Assembly: GCF_022761125.1 (NCBI RefSeq) | Contig: NZ_JAKWJR010000012.1 | Span: forward strand, 87,590-151,589 | From: Nocardioides sp. SR21 | GTDB lineage: Bacteria > Actinomycetota > Actinomycetes > Propionibacteriales > Nocardioidaceae | Direction: 5' to 3' | Length of the DNA: 64,000 nucleotides | Part shown: piece by piece, positions 1 to 8,220 of the stretch | How the letters are laid out: each line of letters begins with the position of its first letter | Position numbering within the stretch: position 1 is the stretch's first letter | Program-made: the position numbers and the translations under genes | The notes under the pieces: generated by a model | Databases searched by the model: none | Seen by the model: the letters and a program-made list of their open reading frames with translations, nothing else | Told to the model about the DNA's origin: nothing

Positions 1-77
1 CCCGCGACGCTCTGACCGCCTGGGGCATCGACAACGTCGACGACCTGATCGAGTCGGGCGCCGCCGTCCAAGCATGA
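1..77 (+). CDS. C-terminal fragment of an unidentified protein
   Basis: An open frame enters from the left edge and ends with TGA at 75-77. It encodes about 24 residues with the tail WGIDNVDDLIESGAAVQA. Its stop overlaps the ATG of the next gene (ATGA at 74-77), so the two are probably translationally coupled and co-transcribed. The fragment is too short to assign a family, and I do not recognise it. The acidic, alternating hydrophobic tail and codon use match the neighbouring genes. Confidence 0.55.
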   Translation, partial: RDALTAWGIDNVDDLIESGAAVQA

Positions 78-808
78 AGCCGTTCCTGTTCCTCGGCACC
101 CGCGCCGAGGACGACACCGCCGACAGCGAGTACGCCGCTGTGCTCCGGTACGCCGGCCTCGACGAGCGCGACGTACGCCGCGTCCGCCTCGAGCGCGACC
201 CGCTCGGCACGGTCGACCTCGACGACTGGTCCGGGATCATCCTCGGCGGCGGGCCGTTCAACTCCAGCGACCCCGAGGACATCAAGTCCGCGGCGCAGAA
301 GCGCGCCGAGGCCGAGCTCCGCGCGCTCGCCGAGCGCGTGGTCGACGCGGACTTCCCGTTCCTCGGCGCCTGCTACGGCGTCGGCGTGCTCGGCGGGCTG
401 CGCGGCGGCCTGGTCGACCGGACCTACGGCGAGCCGATCTCGGCAGTCGCCATCACGCTGACCGAGGCCGGCCAGCAGGACCCGTTGCTCGGCGTGCTCC
501 CCACGACGTTCGACGCGTTCCTCGGCCACAAGGAGGCGGTCTCCCGCCTGCCGGACGGCGCGGTCCTGCTCGCGAGCAGCGCGACCTGCCCGGTGCAGGC
601 GTTCCGCCTCGGCCGCAACGTCTACGCCACCCAGTTCCACCCCGAGCTCGACGTCGAGGGGCTGTGCCTGCGCATCGACGTCTACCGCCACCACGGCTAC
701 TTCGACCCGCCGGAGCTCGCCGAGGAGATCCAGGCCATGGCGCGCACCCAGCACGTCGAGCACCCGCAGCGGATCATCGAGGGCTTCGTCCGGCACTACT
801 CCAATTGA
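74..808 (+). CDS. Class I glutamine amidotransferase (GMP synthase-like)
   Basis: This 244-residue stand-alone class I glutamine amidotransferase has the nucleophile elbow LGACYGVG with Cys100 and the His-Pro-Glu of the triad at 189-191 (QFHPEL). The early glycine run LGGGPFNSS forms the usual oxyanion/backbone loop. Free-standing members of this family hydrolyse glutamine or related gamma-glutamyl amides; the acceptor cannot be told from sequence. No synthetase domain is fused, so it is not GMP synthase itself. The ATG overlaps the stop of the upstream frame (ATGA), indicating an operon with the truncated gene at the left edge. The start is fixed by this overlap. Confidence 0.85.
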   Translation: MKPFLFLGTRAEDDTADSEYAAVLRYAGLDERDVRRVRLERDPLGTVDLDDWSGIILGGGPFNSSDPEDIKSAAQKRAEAELRALAERVVDADFPFLGACYGVGVLGGLRGGLVDRTYGEPISAVAITLTEAGQQDPLLGVLPTTFDAFLGHKEAVSRLPDGAVLLASSATCPVQAFRLGRNVYATQFHPELDVEGLCLRIDVYRHHGYFDPPELAEEIQAMARTQHVEHPQRIIEGFVRHYSN

Positions 809-831
809 CAGATATTCAGTAAGGTCGGTCC

Positions 832-2280
832 ATGACGGAGCGCCCCGAACACATCGACGTCCTCATCGTCGGCGCCGGCCTCTCGGGCATCGGAGCGGCC
901 TGCCGGCTGCGCACCGAGCACCCCGGGAAGTCGGTCGCGATCCTCGAGGCCCGCGCCGCCAGCGGCGGCACGTGGGACCTGTTCCGCTATCCGGGCATCC
1001 GCTCGGACTCCGACATGTTCACGTTCGGCTTCAAGTGGCGGCACTGGGAGGGCGACGTCGCGCTGGCCGACGGCCCGTCGATCCTGGAGTACGTCCGCAC
1101 CGTCGCCCGGGAGTACGACGTCGACCGGCTGATCCGGTACCGGCACCGCGTCCTCAGCGCGAGCTGGGACTCCGACACGAGTCTGTGGACCGTCGAGATC
1201 GACCACGACGGGACGCCGACCACGCTGACGACCGGGTTCCTGTGGGGCTGCGGCGGCTACTACGACTACGACGAGGGCTACACCCCGGAGTTCCTGGGCC
1301 GCGCGGACTTCCGGGGCGAGGTCGTGCACCCGCAGCACTGGCCGGAGGACCTCGACTACGCGGGGAAGAAGGTCGTCGTGATCGGCTCCGGCGCGACCGC
1401 CGTGACGCTGGTCCCGGCGATGGCGAAGGCGGGCGCCGAGCACGTGACGATGCTGCAGCGCAGCCCGACGTACGTCCTGTCCCTGCCCGGCCGCGACCCG
1501 GTCGCCACGCGGCTCCACCGGCTGCCCTCGAAGCTGAGGTACCAGATCGTCCGGTGGAAGGCGATCCTGCTGACCGTCGCGACGTACCAGCTCGCGCAGC
1601 GCCGTCCCGCGTTCGTGAAGAAGGTGATCCGCGCCGGCGTCGCGAAGCAGCTCCCGGCCGGCATGGACGTCGACACCCACTTCAAGCCGGCCTACAACCC
1701 CTGGGACCAGCGGCTCTGCTTCGTGCCGGACGGCGACCTGTTCAAGGCGTTCCGTGCGGGTACGGCCTCGGTCGTCACCGACCACATCGACCGGTTCACC
1801 GAGACCGGCATCCGGTTGCGCTCGGGCGAGGAGCTCGAGGCCGACGTGATCGTCACCGCGACCGGCCTCAAGCTGAAGGCGATGGGCGGCGTCGAGCTGA
1901 CCGTCGACGGCGAGCCGGTGAAGATGCCGGAGACCCTGACGTACAAGGCGCTGATGCTCAGCGACGTCCCCAACTTCGTCTTCACGATCGGCTACACGAA
2001 CGCGTCCTGGACCCTGAAGGCCGACCTGGTCGCCGACTTCGTCTGCCGGCTGCTGCGCCACATGGACGAGCACGGCGTACGACGGGCCGTGGCACCGCGT
2101 GACCCGTCGGTCGGCGAGGAGCAGCTGATCTCCTTCAGCTCCGGCTACATCCAGCGGGCGCTCGACGAGCTGCCGAAGCAGGGCGACCGCGAGCCGTGGA
2201 AGCTGCGGCAGAACTACCTCAAGGACCTCCGCGCGATCAACCGCCTCCCGATCGACGACGGCGTCCTGACGTTTCGCTGA
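832..2280 (+). CDS. ethA: EthA-like Baeyer-Villiger flavin monooxygenase
   Basis: A 482-residue FAD/NADPH-dependent monooxygenase. An N-terminal FAD Rossmann motif (GAGLSGIG, about 13-20) is followed by GGTWDLFRYPGIRSDSDM. The Baeyer-Villiger fingerprint FRGEVVHPQHWPED fits FxGxxxHxxxWP, and a second, NADPH-binding, Rossmann motif is VVVIGSGATAVT. From memory the whole chain is nearly colinear with mycobacterial EthA (489 residues), which oxidises ketones and activates thioamide prodrugs. No EthR-type TetR gene is adjacent, so regulation differs. A -10-like TAAGGT at 820-825 lies 6 bases before the ATG and no Shine-Dalgarno is convincing, suggesting a leaderless transcript. The natural substrate is unknown; a ketone or lipid ketone is likely. 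Confidence 0.92.
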   Translation: MTERPEHIDVLIVGAGLSGIGAACRLRTEHPGKSVAILEARAASGGTWDLFRYPGIRSDSDMFTFGFKWRHWEGDVALADGPSILEYVRTVAREYDVDRLIRYRHRVLSASWDSDTSLWTVEIDHDGTPTTLTTGFLWGCGGYYDYDEGYTPEFLGRADFRGEVVHPQHWPEDLDYAGKKVVVIGSGATAVTLVPAMAKAGAEHVTMLQRSPTYVLSLPGRDPVATRLHRLPSKLRYQIVRWKAILLTVATYQLAQRRPAFVKKVIRAGVAKQLPAGMDVDTHFKPAYNPWDQRLCFVPDGDLFKAFRAGTASVVTDHIDRFTETGIRLRSGEELEADVIVTATGLKLKAMGGVELTVDGEPVKMPETLTYKALMLSDVPNFVFTIGYTNASWTLKADLVADFVCRLLRHMDEHGVRRAVAPRDPSVGEEQLISFSSGYIQRALDELPKQGDREPWKLRQNYLKDLRAINRLPIDDGVLTFR

Positions 2281-2305
2281 GCCGCCGACCGGTCACTGCC
2301 TCGGT

Positions 2306-2500
2306 ATGGGACTCAAGGACAAGGCAGAGAACAAGATGGACGAGCTCAAGGGCCAGGGCAAGGAGTCGGCCGGCAAGGCGACCGGCGACCGCGACCTCGA
2401 GGCCGAGGGCAAGGCCGACCAGACCGAGGGCAAGGTCAAGCAGGCCGGCGAGCACGTCAAGGACGCCGCCAAGGACGTCAAGGACGGCCTCACCAAGTAA
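2306..2500 (+). CDS. CsbD-family stress protein
   Basis: A 64-residue, highly charged, cysteine-free protein, MGLKDKAENKMDELKGQGKE at its start, with repeating K/E/G/D-rich heptad-like segments (KGQGKESAGKATGD, EGKADQTEGKVKQAGEHV). This is the CsbD family, small hydrophilic proteins linked in Bacillus to the general stress regulon; the biochemical role is unknown. It lies 25 bases after the ethA-like gene, so it may be read with it or have its own promoter. The long amphipathic helix suggests an unstructured or coiled stress-protectant protein. No signal peptide or membrane segment is present. Confidence 0.85.
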   Translation: MGLKDKAENKMDELKGQGKESAGKATGDRDLEAEGKADQTEGKVKQAGEHVKDAAKDVKDGLTK

Positions 2501-2530
2501 CCAACGGCACAGCGCGACGATGCCGGTCGG

Positions 2531-2567
2531 ACGGGCTGCGTCCTCTACACTCGTGGACGCAGCCCGT
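2531..2567. promoter_or_regulatory. 13-bp perfect inverted repeat centred on a -10-like hexamer
   Basis: Arms ACGGGCTGCGTCC (2531-2543) and GGACGCAGCCCGT (2555-2567) are perfect complements separated by 11 bases that contain TACACT (2546-2551), a good actinobacterial -10. It lies between csbD and the helicase. As RNA it could terminate csbD read-through; as DNA it brackets the probable helicase promoter and could be an operator. Transcription from TACACT would leave a leader of about 90 bases before the GTG start. Confidence 0.6.
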
Positions 2568-2649
2568 TCCGTCTTGCCTCGGGCTTTGCGCGGCCCTCAT
2601 GCGGCTCGCGCCTTCCTTCTCGGGAACCATCTGGCGAGACACGCCAACA

Positions 2650-4107
2650 GTGAGTGATCCCCTCTTGTCTTCTGCAGTCTCCGCTGCGGGCTTCGCCGAT
2701 CTCGGTGTGCCCAGCAGCCTCGTCTCCATCCTCTCGGACCTCGGCATCACCGACCCGACTCCCATCCAGCGCGCCACGCTCCCCGACTCGCTCGCGGGCC
2801 GCGACGTGCTCGGCCGTGGCCGCACCGGCTCCGGCAAGACCTACGCGTTCCTGCTCCCGCTGGTCGCCCGGCTCACGCAGTCCGGCCGCCCGGCGCGGTC
2901 CAACAAGCCGCGCGCCGTCGTGCTCGCGCCGACGCGTGAGCTCGTCGCCCAGATCGAGGACTCCCTGCGCCCGCTCGCCCAGGCGGCCGGCCTCACCACG
3001 ATGACCGTCTTCGGCGGCGTCGGCCAGAACCCGCAGGTGCAGAACCTGCGCCGCGGCGTCGACATCGTCCTCGCCTGCCCCGGCCGGCTCGAGGACCTGA
3101 TGGGCCAGGGTCACTGCGACCTCGGCCAGGTCGAGGTCACCATCCTCGACGAGGCCGACCACATGGCCGACCTCGGCTTCCTGCCCGGCGTGCGCCGGAT
3201 CATGGGCAAGACCCCGCGCGACAGCCAGCGGCTGCTGTTCTCGGCCACGCTCGACAAGGCGATCGACACCCTGGTCAAGCAGTTCCTGCGGAACCCGGTG
3301 ACCCACCAGGCCGACTCGGCGCAGTCGCCGGTCGCGACCATGGACCACCACGTACTGCACGTCGCTCGCGAGCACCGCGTCCCGGTGCTCGTCGACCTGA
3401 CCAGCGCGCCCGGCCGCACCGTGGTGTTCACCCGCACCAAGTACGGCGCCAAGGCGCTCGCCCGCCAGCTCAACAAGAGCGGCGTACCCGCCGTCGAGCT
3501 CCACGGCAACCTGAGCCAGAACGCCCGCACGCGGAACATGGACGCCTTCCACTCCGGCAAGGCCTCCACGCTGGTCGCGACCGACATCGCTGCCCGCGGC
3601 ATCCACGTCGACGACGTGTCGCTCGTCGTGCACGCGGACCCGCCGGTCGAGCACAAGGCGTACCTGCACCGCTCGGGCCGTACGGCGCGCGCGGGCAACA
3701 AGGGCACCGTCGTCACGCTGATGACCGACGAGCAGGTCCGCGACGTCCGCGACCTGACCCGCGCGGCCGGCATCAAGCCGACCACGACCAAGGTCGTCGG
3801 CTCCAGCCACGCGATCCTGGCCGAGCTCGCCCCCGGCGAGCGGGTCCTGGTCCCCGGCGGCCTGGCCGTCGAGGCCCCCGAGAGCAAGCCCCGCCCCAAG
3901 ACCGCCGCCGGCGGTGGCGGTGGCGGTGGCCGCAACCGGTCCCGCGGTCGCCGCGGCGGCTCGGCGACGAAGTCCACCGGCGCGAAGAGCACCGGCTCGG
4001 CGACGAAGTCCACCGGCGGCAAGCCCCGGCGCCAGTCCGGCCAGGCGGCCTCGGCCGGTGGCCAGAAGCGGCACAGCGCCTCGACGTTCAGCTCCGGACG
4101 CCGCTGA
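2650..4107 (+). CDS. DEAD-box ATP-dependent RNA helicase
   Basis: All core helicase motifs are present in order: Q motif (FADLGVPSS... PIQ), Walker A GRGRTGSGKT, PTREL, DEAD in ILDEADHMADLGF, SAT in LLFSATLDK, and motif VI HRSGRTARAG. The C-terminal tail is low-complexity and basic: a glycine run, RNRSRGRRGG, then repeats of SATKSTG/AKSTG, typical of RNA-binding tails on cold-shock or ribosome-assembly helicases. I prefer the GTG at 2650 (VSDPLLSS..., 485 residues), because actinobacterial relatives begin close to the Q motif; an ATG at 2599 would add 17 residues. The next gene starts 2 bases after the stop, so they probably share a transcript. Confidence 0.9.
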   Translation: MSDPLLSSAVSAAGFADLGVPSSLVSILSDLGITDPTPIQRATLPDSLAGRDVLGRGRTGSGKTYAFLLPLVARLTQSGRPARSNKPRAVVLAPTRELVAQIEDSLRPLAQAAGLTTMTVFGGVGQNPQVQNLRRGVDIVLACPGRLEDLMGQGHCDLGQVEVTILDEADHMADLGFLPGVRRIMGKTPRDSQRLLFSATLDKAIDTLVKQFLRNPVTHQADSAQSPVATMDHHVLHVAREHRVPVLVDLTSAPGRTVVFTRTKYGAKALARQLNKSGVPAVELHGNLSQNARTRNMDAFHSGKASTLVATDIAARGIHVDDVSLVVHADPPVEHKAYLHRSGRTARAGNKGTVVTLMTDEQVRDVRDLTRAAGIKPTTTKVVGSSHAILAELAPGERVLVPGGLAVEAPESKPRPKTAAGGGGGGGRNRSRGRRGGSATKSTGAKSTGSATKSTGGKPRRQSGQAASAGGQKRHSASTFSSGRR

Positions 4108-4109
4108 CC

Positions 4110-4703
4110 ATGAGGGGAAGCCGCCGGGCCGCGCTCGTCGGCTTCCTCCTCGTCGGCACCGCGCTGCTCGGCCTGTCCTTCGGGATCGAGCCGGGCAGCG
4201 CGTGGTTCTACCCGTCCGCGCTCGCCCTTGCGGCGACGTGGGCCGCCGGCGCCTTCGCCAGCGGCCCGGTACCGCTGGGTGAGCGCACGGTCGTGCGCCC
4301 GCTGCTGGTGGGCGCGCTCCTGGCGGGCGTGTTCCTGCTGGGTGCGCTCGTCCTGCGTGAGCTGTCGCTGTTCGACGACCAGGTGTCCTCGGTGACGGCG
4401 TACGCCGACCGGGGCTCCGGTCCGCTCATCGTGGCCGTCACCCTGGTCACCGGCCTGGCCGAGGAGCTGTTCTTCCGCGGCTCGGTCTACGCGGCGTTCA
4501 CGCGGCGACCGGTCCTGGGCAGCACGCTCGTGTACGCCGTGGTCACGCTCGCGACGGGCAACGTCGCGCTCGTCGCGGCCGCGGCGGTCCTCGGCCTCGT
4601 GGTCGGGCTGGAGCGCCGGTCGTCCGGCGGGGTCCTGGCGCCGGCGATCACGCACATGACCTGGTCGCTGGTCATGCTCCTCGCGCTGCCACAGCTCTTC
4701 TGA
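4110..4703 (+). CDS. CPBP-family intramembrane metalloprotease
   Basis: A 197-residue membrane protein with about five hydrophobic segments. The CPBP (CAAX protease/bacteriocin-processing) motif 1, EExxxR, is at Glu118-Glu119...Arg123 (LAEELFFRG). A C-terminal His is at 182 in THMTWSLVML. The usual middle FxxxH motif is not evident; TGNVAL occupies that area, a variant I recall from other actinobacterial members. These proteins act as membrane-embedded metalloproteases of unknown substrate. It starts 2 bases after the helicase stop. Its 3' end overlaps the convergent epimerase-like gene by 32 bases (4672-4703). Confidence 0.8.
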   Translation: MRGSRRAALVGFLLVGTALLGLSFGIEPGSAWFYPSALALAATWAAGAFASGPVPLGERTVVRPLLVGALLAGVFLLGALVLRELSLFDDQVSSVTAYADRGSGPLIVAVTLVTGLAEELFFRGSVYAAFTRRPVLGSTLVYAVVTLATGNVALVAAAAVLGLVVGLERRSSGGVLAPAITHMTWSLVMLLALPQLF

Positions 4704-5571
4704 CCGCCTCGGCGTACGACAGCGGCTCGCCGGGCAGCAGGTCCCGGATCGCGTCCTCGGTGACGACCACCTCGGTCCCCATCGAGTCGATCAGGTTCCG
4801 CCCGGTGGTCGGGTCGACGTTGGTCACGAACGCGATCCAGTACGACGACAGCCGCGGCGTCAGCACCGGGACCGTGATGACCGGCACCGAGCGTCCCCGG
4901 ATGACCTCGCTCGCCTGCTGCAGCATCTCGACGTACGTGAGCCGGTCGGCGCCGCCGATCTCGAAGGTCCGGCCCAGCGCCTCCTCGAGCCCGACCACGC
5001 CGGCGAGGTAGCGCACCACGTCGTCGACGGCGATCGGCTGGGTCAGGGTCGACGCCCACTTCGGGACCACCATCGCCGGGAGGTTCTTCACGAGCTGGCG
5101 GGTCATCTCCCACGAGATGCCGCCGGCGCCGACCACGATCGCGGCGCGCAGCACCGTCACCGGCACGCCGGCCTCACCGAGCAGCCGCTCGACCTCGCGC
5201 CTGGACCGCAGGTGTGCCGAGAGGGTGGCGTCGTCCGGGCCGAGCCCGCCGAGGTAGACGATCTGCCGGACCCCGCACGCCGCGGCGGCGAGCCCGAAGG
5301 CGCGGGCCGCCTCGGCGTCCTTCTCGGCGAACGCGTCGTCGTCGAGCGAGTGCACGAGGTAGACGGCCACGTCGATGCCGTCGAGGGGGGCCGCCAGCGA
5401 GCCCGGGTCGCTGACGTCGCCGGCGACCGGCTCACCCTCGCCGTCGTACGTCTCGGGGTGCCGGGTCATCGCCCGCACGTTCCAGCCTCGCTCGAGCAGC
5501 GCCGGCACCAGCCGACTGCCCACGAAGCCGGTCGCACCGGTCACGAGCACGGTCGGGCCTTGTCGGTTCAC
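4672..5571 (-). CDS. NAD(P)-binding atypical SDR (NmrA/epimerase-like)
   Basis: A 299-residue protein with an N-terminal Rossmann motif, VTGATGFVGSRLVPALL, of the extended/atypical SDR group (NDUFA9/NmrA-like). The Asp/Val-rich strand DVAVYLVHSLDDDAF and YLGGLGPDD continue the fold. The Tyr-x-x-x-Lys catalytic pair of classical SDRs is not obvious, as is common in this subgroup, which often acts as a redox sensor or a reductase of unknown substrate. It starts with GTG at 5571 (NRQGPTVLVTG). It is divergent from the gene at 5642 and convergent, with a 32-base overlap, with the CPBP gene. No operon partner is visible. Confidence 0.82.
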   Translation of the reverse strand: MNRQGPTVLVTGATGFVGSRLVPALLERGWNVRAMTRHPETYDGEGEPVAGDVSDPGSLAAPLDGIDVAVYLVHSLDDDAFAEKDAEAARAFGLAAAACGVRQIVYLGGLGPDDATLSAHLRSRREVERLLGEAGVPVTVLRAAIVVGAGGISWEMTRQLVKNLPAMVVPKWASTLTQPIAVDDVVRYLAGVVGLEEALGRTFEIGGADRLTYVEMLQQASEVIRGRSVPVITVPVLTPRLSSYWIAFVTNVDPTTGRNLIDSMGTEVVVTEDAIRDLLPGEPLSYAEAVRRAVAARGA

Positions 5572-5641
5572 GACGGGTACGTACCCACGTGGGGACCTTC
5601 GACCCCTCCCATCCGGCCGCTCGCCGTCCTAGCCTCGAAGC

Positions 5642-6055
5642 ATGAACGACGACAACGAGCTGCACCCGCAGGAGTGTTGGGACCTGCTGCGTGCCCAGGA
5701 GTTCGGTCGGCTCGCGTTCACCGTGGTCGACGAGCTCCACATCACCCCGATCAACTACGCCGTCGACGGGGAGACCCTGCTCTTCCGCACCGCCGCCGGC
5801 AACAAGCTCTTCGGCGTCGAGCTCGGCGGCGAGGTCGCCTTCGAGATCGACGAGATCGGCGACGAGGAGGCGACCAGCGTCGTCGTGCGCGGCCGCGCCC
5901 GGCACCTCGAGGAGGACGAGGCGCACCGCGCGGACAACCTCCCGCTGCGCCCCTGGGTCGGCACGGACAAGCCGAACGTCGTCGAGATCGTCCCGACCGA
6001 CGTCACCGGCCGCCGGTTCCCGCTCAGCCGTCCCTGGCTGCGGATGCGGACCTAA
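5642..6055 (+). CDS. Pyridoxamine 5'-phosphate oxidase-family flavin-binding protein
   Basis: A 137-residue split-barrel protein: the start ELHPQECWDLLRAQEFGRLA, then PINYAVDG and FRTAAGNKLFGVELGGEVAFE, match the short PNPOx-like/flavin-nucleotide-binding family (Pyridox_ox_2). Such proteins bind FMN or F420 and act in redox or detoxification reactions; the substrate is unknown. TAGCCT (5630-5635) lies 6 bases before the ATG with no Shine-Dalgarno, indicating a leaderless mRNA. The stop overlaps that of the convergent MerR gene by 4 bases. It is a single-gene unit. Confidence 0.82.
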   Translation: MNDDNELHPQECWDLLRAQEFGRLAFTVVDELHITPINYAVDGETLLFRTAAGNKLFGVELGGEVAFEIDEIGDEEATSVVVRGRARHLEEDEAHRADNLPLRPWVGTDKPNVVEIVPTDVTGRRFPLSRPWLRMRT

Positions 6056-6789
6056 CGGCGCGGGCGGCGGCTGCGCGCCTCGACCTGCTCGCGGCGGGTC
6101 TCGTCCATGGCCGCTTCGTACGCCGACACCAGGCTCGCGATCGACAGCGGCTTGATCCGCTCGACGACCTCGCGCAGCGTCTCGGGGGACGCGCCGGACT
6201 CCTTGTAGACCGGCCAGACCATGGTGCGGAAGAGCTCGTTGAGCTCCTTGGCGATCTGCCGCCCGTGCTCGGCGTACACGTCCGCGGCGGCGAGCGCCGC
6301 CTCGGTCGGGAAGCCCAGGTCGAGCAGGCCGAGGCCGACCGAGAGCTGGGAGACCGCGACCTCGTAGCGGCCGCGCTTGGTGCGGAACACGATGCCGAGC
6401 GCCGCGAGCGTCGCGAGGTCCTCGTCGCTGAGCGTGCGGCCGGTACGCCGGTCGAGGTCGGCGCGGGACATCTCGACCGGCCGGTCCACCTGCCACGGGG
6501 CGAGCATCGTGCGGTGCAGCGCGATGTCCTCGGGGGAGGCGTCCGCGGGGATGCCCGCGACGTACTTCTCGATCGCCGACAGGGTGAAGCCGTGCGCCTG
6601 CAGCTCCTGCACCAGCTCGAGCCGGGCGACGTGGTCGGCGCTGTAGTAGCCCGACCGGCCGCGCCGGATCGGCGGGGGCACCAGGCCCTTGGTCGTGTAG
6701 AACCGGATGTTCCGCACGCTCATGCCGACGCGCTTGGTCAGGTCGTCCAGGGTCAGCAGCTCTCGCAGCGACTCCACGCTCTCCTCCAT
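6052..6789 (-). CDS. MerR-family transcriptional regulator of fatty-acid oxidation
   Basis: A 245-residue regulator with an N-terminal MerR winged helix (TLDDLTKRVGMSVRNIRFYT, about residues 13-32; YYSADHVARLELVQELQAHG). The effector half is long (about 170 residues) and lacks the metal-binding cysteines of classical MerR, so a small organic ligand, perhaps acyl-CoA, is likely. The start ATG at 6789 has a GAGGAGG ribosome site. It is divergent from fadA, with a perfect palindrome between them, so it very likely controls fadA/fadB and itself. The assignment to beta-oxidation is inferred from position. Confidence 0.85.
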   Translation of the reverse strand: MEESVESLRELLTLDDLTKRVGMSVRNIRFYTTKGLVPPPIRRGRSGYYSADHVARLELVQELQAHGFTLSAIEKYVAGIPADASPEDIALHRTMLAPWQVDRPVEMSRADLDRRTGRTLSDEDLATLAALGIVFRTKRGRYEVAVSQLSVGLGLLDLGFPTEAALAAADVYAEHGRQIAKELNELFRTMVWPVYKESGASPETLREVVERIKPLSIASLVSAYEAAMDETRREQVEARSRRPRR

Positions 6790-6812
6790 GACCCTCCTCA
6801 CACTGACCGATC

Positions 6813-6840
6813 TTGACGGTGACAGTAATAGTGTCACAAT
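6813..6840 (+). promoter_or_regulatory. fadA promoter with palindromic operator
   Basis: The perfect palindrome GTGACA-gtaatag-TGTCAC occupies 6819-6837 in the 57-base gap between the divergent MerR gene and fadA. It sits between TTGACG (6813-6818) and CACAAT (6835-6840), a possible -35/-10 pair with a 16-base spacer. The ATG of fadA follows the -10 by 6 bases, so that transcript would be leaderless. An operator inside the spacer is the usual MerR arrangement. Confidence 0.7.
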
Positions 6841-6846
6841 CGGTCC

Positions 6847-8058
6847 ATGGCTGAGGCATTCGTGTACGACCACATCCGAACTCCCCGCGGCAAGGGCAAG
6901 AAGGTCGGCACCTTGCACGAGGTGAAGCCCGTCGACCTGATCGTGGGCCTCCTCGACGAGATCAAGGAGCGCAACCCCTCCCTCGACCCGAACCGCGTCG
7001 ACGACGTCGTGCTCGGTGTCGTGTCCCCGATCGGCGAGCAGGGCGGCGACATCGCCAAGACCGCCGCGCTCAAGGCCGGCTACCCCGAGACCGTGGCCGG
7101 CGTGCAGCTCAACCGCTTCTGCGCCTCCGGCCTCGAGGCGGTCAACCAGGCCGCGTCCCGCGTCCGCGGCGGCTTCGAGGACCTGATCCTCGCCGGCGGC
7201 GTGGAGTCGATGAGCCGGGTGCCGATGGGCTCCGACGGCGGCGCCTGGGCATCCGACCCGGCCACCGCGCTGAAGACCGGCTTCGTGCCCCAGGGCATCG
7301 GCGCCGACCTGATCGCCACGCTCGAGGGCTGGAGCCGCGCCGACGTCGACGCGTACGCCGCCGAGTCGCACCACCGCGCCGCCAAGGCCTGGGCGAACGG
7401 CTACTTCGCGAACGCCGTCGTACCGGTCCGCGACCTCAACGGCCTCACCGTGCTCGACACCGACGAGACGATCCGCCCCGACACGACCCCCGAGGGCCTG
7501 GCCGGGCTCAAGCCGAGCTTCGCCGACATCGGCGCGCAGGCCGGCTTCGACGACGTGGCGCTCGAGAAGTACCACTGGGTCGAGAAGATCAACCACGTCC
7601 ACCACGCCGGCAACTCGTCCGGCATCGTCGACGGCGCCGCGCTGATGGCGATCGGCACCGAGCAGGTCGGCATCGACCTCGGCCTCACCCCGCGCGCCCG
7701 CATCATCGCGACCGCGGTGTCCGGTGCGGACCCGACGATCATGCTCACCGGCCCGGCGCCGGCGGCCCGCAAGGCGCTCGCCAAGGCCGGCCTCGAGGCC
7801 AGCGACATCGACCTCTGGGAGATCAACGAGGCGTTCGCCGCCGTCGCCATGCGTTTCATGCGCGACATGGGCATCAGCCACGAGGTCACCAACGTCAACG
7901 GCGGCGCGATCGCCATGGGCCACCCCCTCGGCGCCACCGGCGCGATGATCCTCGGCACGCTCGTCGACGAGCTCCAGCGCCGCGACCTGCGCCGCGGCCT
8001 CGCCACGCTCTGCGTGGGCGGCGGCATGGGTATCGCGACGATCGTGGAGGTCGTCTGA
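6847..8058 (+). CDS. fadA: Acetyl-CoA C-acyltransferase (thiolase)
   Basis: A 403-residue thiolase. The acyl-accepting Cys92 lies in NRFCASGLEA; the other active-site blocks are INEAFA, GHPLGATGA and the C-terminal CVGGGMG. It would perform the thiolytic step of beta-oxidation, cleaving 3-ketoacyl-CoA to acetyl-CoA and a shortened acyl-CoA, together with the FadB protein encoded next. The gene is monocistronic or paired with fadB across a 162-base gap that holds a palindromic repeat. Expression is probably controlled by the divergent MerR regulator through the operator at 6819-6837. Confidence 0.93.
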   Translation: MAEAFVYDHIRTPRGKGKKVGTLHEVKPVDLIVGLLDEIKERNPSLDPNRVDDVVLGVVSPIGEQGGDIAKTAALKAGYPETVAGVQLNRFCASGLEAVNQAASRVRGGFEDLILAGGVESMSRVPMGSDGGAWASDPATALKTGFVPQGIGADLIATLEGWSRADVDAYAAESHHRAAKAWANGYFANAVVPVRDLNGLTVLDTDETIRPDTTPEGLAGLKPSFADIGAQAGFDDVALEKYHWVEKINHVHHAGNSSGIVDGAALMAIGTEQVGIDLGLTPRARIIATAVSGADPTIMLTGPAPAARKALAKAGLEASDIDLWEINEAFAAVAMRFMRDMGISHEVTNVNGGAIAMGHPLGATGAMILGTLVDELQRRDLRRGLATLCVGGGMGIATIVEVV

Positions 8059-8100
8059 GCGCGAAGCGCTCCGACGACCGGCCACGATCGGGCGATACGT

Positions 8101-8160
8101 CGGTGGTCGAGCAAGCGGCGCGGCTGAGGAACGAAGCCGCGACCCGCGTGTCGAGACCCG
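8101..8160 (+). repeat. Dispersed palindromic (REP-like) element
   Basis: This intergenic stretch between fadA and fadB begins CGGTGGTCGAGCAAGC and ends GTGTCGAGACCCG, with GCGGCT...AGCCGC as an internal inverted repeat. The same end sequences recur at 43988-44026 (reverse), 44039-44087 and, more degenerate, in the tandem repeats at 33184-33515. It is non-coding, and its position between two co-directional genes could stabilise or attenuate the transcript. Confidence 0.6.
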
Positions 8161-8220
8161 GTGACACGACCGCCCCCCTGAACCACTGACCTTCCTTCAG
8201 CTGAAGAGGACGAACCAGAC

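Noticed and set aside
805..810. TTGACA as -35 of the ethA-like gene
   Set aside because: It is only 9 bases from the likely -10 TAAGGT and overlaps the previous stop; the spacing does not fit.
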